This document shows, piece by piece, positions 59,181-64,000 of a stretch of DNA of 64,000 bases. The stretch is taken from positions 372,001 to 436,000 of the forward strand of contig JAEVLN010000019.1 of assembly GCA_018350325.1 (NCBI GenBank), given 5' to 3'. A program made the position numbers and the translations under genes. Positions within the stretch are counted from its first letter, which is position 1. The number at the start of each line of letters is the position of its first letter. Origin of the DNA: Globodera rostochiensis (taxonomy: Eukaryota; Nematoda; Chromadorea; Rhabditida; Heteroderidae). The notes beneath the pieces are model-generated. The model was not told the origin of the DNA. It ran no database searches and saw only the letters and a list, made by a program, of their open reading frames with translations.

Positions 59181-60460
59181 AAAGCGGCGGCGTCGTCGTC
59201 ATTATGAATTTGATGATAACGGTTCAACAAATTATACCCATTTAAATATAAATTGTTCAATGAAAAAGTGTTCGCTTTTGTGCTTAAATTCAATCGGAAA
59301 CTACGGCAATTTGCGCGTCACTCGCGCTTCTTCAATTTAACAGAAATTTAAGCGGATTTGTTATTCCGACGAATCGGTCGGCGGCAATTTCCAACATTTT
59401 GTCAAAGCTTCGACCTCGATCTCGGGAATTTGACCCCGATCTCGGGAATTCGACCTCGATCGGGGGAATTTCAAATGCTTGAAGAATAAGCCTCCGCATC
59501 CGTACTTTTGTGCCTTTCTTTTTATAGCTCAATGTCAGTGGCACCCACCGACCTTCTTTCTTTGCCTCGTCAGTTATTCCCCCCCCCCCCATTTCTCCCC
59601 CAACCCCTTCTTATCAGCACAGTTACTTTTCAACCCCCCAAACTTTTGTGGTGGTGGCAGTGATAAGCCTAATTAATTATACTACGCGAAGGGTTTGTTA
59701 GCCTTGGGATGAATGTGAGGGGGGGGCGACATTATGTTACTTAAGTGTTCACTAATATTTAAATTATCATGGGGCTGCCACTCAAAATGCCCACACCCTT
59801 CCATTATTTTCCATCCCGTCCAGTTTCTGCTCAACATCGTTCCCGCCCTCCTGCAGTTGTTCCTCTTCGTTGTAACCGGCGGAAGACGGAACATTTTGAA
59901 AGGTTGGAGAATTAAAAAATGCAATTTTTTCAATAAATTAAAGTCACCAAGCATTAATGTGTATATATACATTCTGTCAAAATATCGGGGATTTGAACGG
60001 GAACGGGGGTCGAGAGGAGAGCATGTTGGCACACAGAAACCGATCATTTCCCGCTCCCCCCCCCCCCCCCCCCCCCCCTCCCGCCTACTGGTCGAGAGTC
60101 GCGTAAACATCAAAGCAATAAAATTAACTATTTCAAGGATTTTTTTTTGATTTATTTTCACGTATAAATAAATGCAAAAAAAAGGAGAAAAACAGTTATC
60201 TATATTCATTCAGTCTTAAAATATGAATCATTCGTTCTGCACACGCATCCCCAGCAAGCCAAGCCCATCATTTATTTATTAATTCATTCATTCTCCAGAA
60301 CTATTCCATCCCCCCACCCATCACATAAAATGCTTTTGGAATAATCAATATGTAAAAATAAAAATATTTTTTTGCTTAATGTGATAAATTTTTACGAATT
60401 TAAAAAGCAAATATTTTCTTTTTATAGGATTTGGACATTTTGGATATATAATTTTAGTGA
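59181..60460. other. Intergenic region with word repeats and C-runs
   Basis: Positions 59405-59475 contain three copies of a CGACCTCGATCTCGGGAATT-like word, another example of the short-word patches in this genome. Runs of C occur at 59580-59590 and 60057-60078. Frames on both strands lack supporting features. No gene is recognised. Confidence 0.5.
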
Positions 60461-60921
60461 ATGATTTCTGGTTCAGTTCAGCGACAACATTTAGCTGACG
60501 AGAAAAGGTCGGAAATGGGCGATCAACAACAGCAGCAACAGCAACAGAAGGCGTCCGAGCTGTACAACAAATTCTCTGTGCTTGGGGAGCATCGACTCTC
60601 TGTGAATTTCCCACAGCAGCCCAACACCAACACTTACTATTCCAATCCGAAATATTCTGTGCATACGCGCGATTGGGTTGATGGCAAAAAATGGTTAATT
60701 AATTTTATTAAAAATAAAATTAATTAATTGTTTTTTTCAGGGAATTCGTTGTGACGAAACCGCAATTCGCAGCAATGCAATTTGAAATTAGTTTTGTTGG
60801 AGACGGATTTGGACGCAAATCCGGTGACAGCCGAAGTACTTTCTGGCAATGGTACCGGGCCAAGCAAATTCACATTTTGCAGGTCACGGGTGGGTCGGCG
60901 GTGCCGATAGGCGCCGTCTAG
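60461..60921 (+). CDS. Hypothetical protein with a poly-Gln stretch
   Basis: Two exons (60461-60693 and 60741-60921), joined in phase through GTTAAT/TTTCAG, give 137 residues. There is a Gln run near residue 21 and a compact part at the end (WEFVVTKPQFAAMQFEISFV, GDGFGRKSGDSR, WQWYRAKQIHIL). A donor-like CAG|GTCACG at about 60882 could end this exon earlier and continue the protein downstream. No family is recognised. Confidence 0.5.
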
Positions 60922-61262
60922 AAAATTTTGATTTGACTTAATTTATTAAAAGATTTTCAACCAATATTTTAAAATACGGTAATTTTTGAAGCTTCTTGGA
61001 ATGGGAGGAGGCCGGTGGCGCCGATAAGCGCCACGGGGAAAAAAAATAAAAATTAAACAAGATTTGTTAAGAAAATTGGTCTAAAAAATTACGAATGCAA
61101 AACAAAAGGGTACCGCCTATGATTTTGTCCAATCAAAATAAAATGAAACACTTGTGAATTGTGATCTAAATGTTCTTAAAAAATTGGAAAATTAAAAGAA
61201 TTTTTATAATTGTTTATATACATATAGTCATAAATGTTCAGAGAAAATAGGAAAAAAACCAT

Positions 61263-61335
61263 TTACACAGTAGAGGACCTGAACCCCAGCATCCACTACA
61301 ACTCCAAACACTCACCACTACACCGCCACTTGAGT
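61263..61335 (-). pseudogene. tRNA-derived relic (SINE-like)
   Basis: The minus strand reads GGTGTAGTGGTGAGTG, an A-box and D-arm like that of tRNA-Asp or tRNA-Glu, and GGGGTTCAGGTCC about 30 nt later as a B box. Acceptor ends do not pair and the anticodon arm is degenerate. Together with the relic at 58 kb it suggests tRNA-derived SINEs in this genome. Confidence 0.5.
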
Positions 61336-61389
61336 GGAATTTCGATCAAAAACCTCTATCTTTAGGGGTGCTTTTTCGTGGTTTTTTTC

Positions 61390-61870
61390 GTTAAAATCGT
61401 CCTTAACGAAACGCGAAACGAAACGAAACAAAAAAAAATTCCATTTAACGAAACACGAAACGAAACGGCTAAAATTCTACGAAACGAAACGAAACACGAA
61501 ACGCCCAAAAAATAACGAAAAACACGAAACGAAACGAAATTTCGCCCAGCTCTGCTCCCCGGAAAAAAATCCTGGCTACGTGCCTGCCCCCAACCCGAAA
61601 ATTTGGACGTCCCCGATCCCCGACATGGCTAACCCCGCCCCCGACTTGCCCGCTCCCGAGGGACCGGGGAGGGATCCTATTTTTTAGGCCAAAATTGATT
61701 TTTGAAAATTTTTGACTCAATCTTGCAATCCTGCGCAGGATCCTGCAAATTCTAAATGCAGGATTGCAGGATTTGCAGTATTAATCCCGCAGGATCCGAT
61801 CCTGCAAAAAATTTTGAATTCCAATCCTGCAACAGGATCTGCAAATTTGATTTTGCCGCACTCCAGTTTG
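61390..61870. repeat. Three adjoining short-word repeat patches
   Basis: Three distinct patches follow one another. Positions 61400-61545 are made of ACGAAACGAAAC words. Positions 61600-61675 are made of CCCCGACATGGCTAACCCCG words, close to those at 3955-4020. Positions 61720-61850 are made of CAATCCTGCAGGATCCTGCA-type palindromic words. Each resembles the interiors of the bounded MITE-like elements, but ends and target duplications could not be assigned. They may be nested or truncated copies. Confidence 0.65.
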
Positions 61871-62084
61871 AACCGGTTTAAAACTTTTTAAATTAAGGAA
61901 AAAATTGTAAAATGGATACACTTCAGTACCAAAAGTAAAATGAAACCCCTTTCTCCGCAGACAACTTTAAACAGAAGACAACTGTGCACGCACCCCCGAC
62001 GGAGAAGGCTAAGCCTAAAGTCTAAGCCTAACGCGCCCCCGAACCTAAGCCTAACGCGACCCCGACGGAGGGTGGCGAATTAAG

Positions 62085-62210
62085 GGGTAGTCCAAAGGTG
62101 TGTATGTGGAAAGCTATTTTCATCAAACGGCTAAGATAAACCCTAATATTAACAGATTAAATTAGCCGTTGATGAAATAGCTTTTCACATACACACCTTT
62201 GGACTTCCCC
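62085..62210. mobile_element. Hairpin element of about 125 bp
   Basis: The left arm (AGTCCAAAGGTGTGTATGTG, then AAAGCTATTTTCATCAA and CGGCT) and the right arm at 62164-62210 are inverted copies of about 42 bp. A central AT-rich loop of about 30 nt separates them. GGGGTAGTCC and GGACTTCCCC form the outer ends. No clear target duplication was seen. It is probably a small fold-back MITE. Confidence 0.8.
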
Positions 62211-62847
62211 ATGCGCGCTTAGGTACCATTCTGTAATGGTACTGAAGTCCATTTACAATTATTCCTTCATTTCAAAAATTTTAAATCGGTTCAAAAACCG
62301 CTTAAATTCTCAATTATGATTTCTATCAACTAATCCCTACCAGTATGAGCGATTTTGCCCATTTTTTAATCATTGGACAACTGAGTCCCCAGTAAAAAGA
62401 CACTTCAGTCCCAGGCTCATAACTTCTTTCGGAGTTGAGACCGCGCAAAATTTTTTGCAGATTCGAGCGTTAGGCTTAGAGTGGAGTCGATTGGTATATG
62501 ATTTGGGTGGTTTGGTTTCTGGGAGACCAAATACATATTTTCCATAAAATGCCTGAAATATTCGTTTCCGGATGCCAATTTTTATTGTATCGTTCTTTCT
62601 GTTCATTTACTCGCTGTTCTTCGTTCCATCCCCTCCGCTTCCCTCTTCGGCCAGATGATGGTCCTTGTCCAACTCGGGCCCCCGCTTTTGTTCACTACCA
62701 CACCTTTCTCCTTCCCGCTGTTGCTGTTCCTCCTCGCTCTCTGTGGTTAAAAAACGAATTTATCGGTGTTGTAAAAAGTTTTAGTACACTCTTTACCATA
62801 GGAATTCAACCTTCGGCTTAAATTTGTTCTATTCGGCACTCGGAAAA

Positions 62848-63117
62848 ATGCGCAATTTTTGTCGCCGGCTTCGTGCAGTATTGGCCGATTTTTTTTTGTT
62901 TGTTTTTCGCTTTTCGAAAAAAAAAAAAAAGCGTTTTTCCAGAAAATGCATCATTTTTATTTTATCAATTTGGCTTTTGTTTCTCCTCAAATTTGTTCTG
63001 ATGGTGAGCTGTTTTTTCTTCTTCGTCTGGGCGCTTTTGTTTTTTTTGTTGTTGGACTTGGAATGGTTTGACAATGAAGATTCAGTAGGTAATGTTTTCG
63101 GTAATCTTAAAGTTTAA
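62848..63117 (+). CDS. Hypothetical membrane protein, probably partial
   Basis: A frame from ATG 62848 encodes a basic stretch (FSKKKKKRFSRK), then two hydrophobic segments (IIFILSIWLLFLLKFVLM and FFFFVWALLFFLLLDL) and an acidic end. A donor GTAATG follows NEDSV at about 63090, so this may be the first exon of a longer gene. Base composition (T-runs) could also create this frame by chance. Confidence 0.35.
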   Translation: MRNFCRRLRAVLADFFLFVFRFSKKKKKRFSRKCIIFILSIWLLFLLKFVLMVSCFFFFVWALLFFLLLDLEWFDNEDSVGNVFGNLKV

Positions 63118-63592
63118 AGGTCCCACGAAAAAAAGATAAGGGGTATTCGTGGGCATGGAATCTGAGTATGAGCTTCATTTCGATAATCCTGGACCCGAAT
63201 TCGAAAAATTTTCGAAAATTTCAAAATTTTCCAAAAAAAATCAATTTTGACCTTTTTAGCGTTTTCTCTCGCGTCATCCTTCGTTCTCAGCCATATGGTA
63301 TTTGACATCCGAAAATTTTTCGAGGCACTGGAATTCCTGTGGCACTTTCGCGAACAACTCATTTGGATTTTATTCTTGATTTTTTTGGGCAGTGGCAACT
63401 CTGCAGTCGCACAGCCCTGCCAATTACATAAGGTTTTTTTGTGAAATTCATTTAAATAAGCATAAAATTTGATGATTTTGACTTTTCTTTGCCAAAATAC
63501 AACGAAGGATCCCAAACGCTTTTTTTCAATAAGCTGCGGCCGCCGCCCATTTTGCTCGTTTGTCTTATTAAAAAATAATTCCGTTGTTTCAG

Positions 63593-64000
63593 ACTCTGCT
63601 CGAAGTTGAAACAATCGTGCCGTTGGTCAACAACTTTTCAAAAAATGCCAATGTGCGTCGCGTGTTTGGCCCTTTTTTCCATGCCGATTTTGGCGGAAAT
63701 GACTTCCAGAAAATAATGACCATTGAGGCATTTGACAAGCCAGACGTGCACAATCGATACAATGTTTACAAAAATCTTCAAATTAGTTCGAACAAAGCTT
63801 GCGAAAGTAATAATGTTAATTAAAAAAAATATTATTTTTCTAAAATGCTTCAGAATTTGTCACTTCGCAACCCGATTTGATCAAAAGTCTGCGAGAGCAG
63901 AAGTTCGACATGGTCATTGAGGAACAGCTGAACTTTTGCGGTGCCGGACTCGGTCATTTGCTGAACATTCCCATCCACGTTCTTGTCAGCAGGTCCACCA
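63593..64000 (+). CDS. UDP-glucuronosyltransferase-like protein, 5' part only
   Basis: Two exons are seen before the window ends. The first (63593-about 63810) reads AFDKPDVHNRYNVYKNLQIS in the relevant frame. The second (from about 63855) reads TSQPDLIKSLREQKFDMVIE, then EQLNFCGAGLGHLLNIPIHV. The pattern of a helical LIxxLRxxKFD element, a conserved C-G in the next helix, and IPxHVLVS is typical of the N-terminal (acceptor-binding) domain of nematode UGTs. These membrane-bound ER enzymes conjugate sugars to small molecules and matter in detoxification. The signal peptide and the UDP-sugar-binding C-terminal domain lie outside the visible exons, and the upstream start was not fixed. Confidence 0.7.

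Overview
This is eukaryotic DNA, most likely from a nematode. It is AT-rich and dense with genes broken into small exons by introns of about 45-60 bp with TTTAG/TTTCAG acceptors. One start codon lies directly behind a candidate trans-splice acceptor, and at least one intron is best read as GC-AG. The mix of secreted proteins, a cathepsin B, multi-domain galectins, a nematode-type UGT and FLYWCH/BED finger proteins would suit a plant-parasitic cyst nematode (Globodera/Heterodera). That genus-level guess is inference. No prokaryotic or viral gene was recognised.

Layout. 0-4 kb (+): multi-domain galectin. 4.3-10.2 kb (+): two paralogous secreted-protein genes of an unrecognised modular family, and a possible third gene. 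11.8-14.3 kb (+): bestrophin. 14.5-16.4 kb (-): two unrecognised genes, one secreted. 18.1-29.6 kb (-): a complete nine-exon cathepsin B gene whose last intron is 9.8 kb and almost entirely a minisatellite. 30.1-31.5 kb (+): unrecognised secreted protein with an internal duplication. 32.1-35.3 kb (-): gene with BED and FLYWCH-like zinc fingers. 36.0-36.3 kb (-): degraded inverted copy of the 30-kb gene. 36.5-41.5 kb (-): second multi-galectin gene. 41.7-42.1 kb (-): small secreted protein. 43.2-45.1 kb (-): membrane protein built from mini-exons. 45.9-46.5 kb (+): LITAF-domain protein. 47.4-48.3 kb (+): histone H3.3. 50.2-52.6 kb (+): acid-sphingomyelinase-like phosphodiesterase. 52.9-55.4 kb (-): MAP kinase. 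56.2-57.2 kb: inverted-repeat element with a 15-bp array and a FLYWCH finger. 58.2-59.2 kb (+): cytidine deaminase. 60.5-60.9 kb (+): hypothetical gene. 63.6 kb to the end (+): UDP-glucuronosyltransferase, partial.

Most striking observation. The 9.6-kb minisatellite in the cathepsin B gene is made of copies of that gene's own exon-8/intron-8 boundary. Read on the coding strand each unit is CTG|GTAAAG plus a G-run, and the longer units also keep the exon end TATTGGCTG. The intron therefore carries several hundred copies of its own 5' splice site. Two smaller cases of the same kind occur in the window: an 85-95-bp tandem repeat at a donor site in the second galectin gene, and a triplicated acceptor plus start codon in front of the sphingomyelinase-like gene. 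Separately, several short transposon-like elements have terminal inverted repeats and 8-10-bp target duplications, each with an interior made of its own short repeated word. Most of these lie inside introns.
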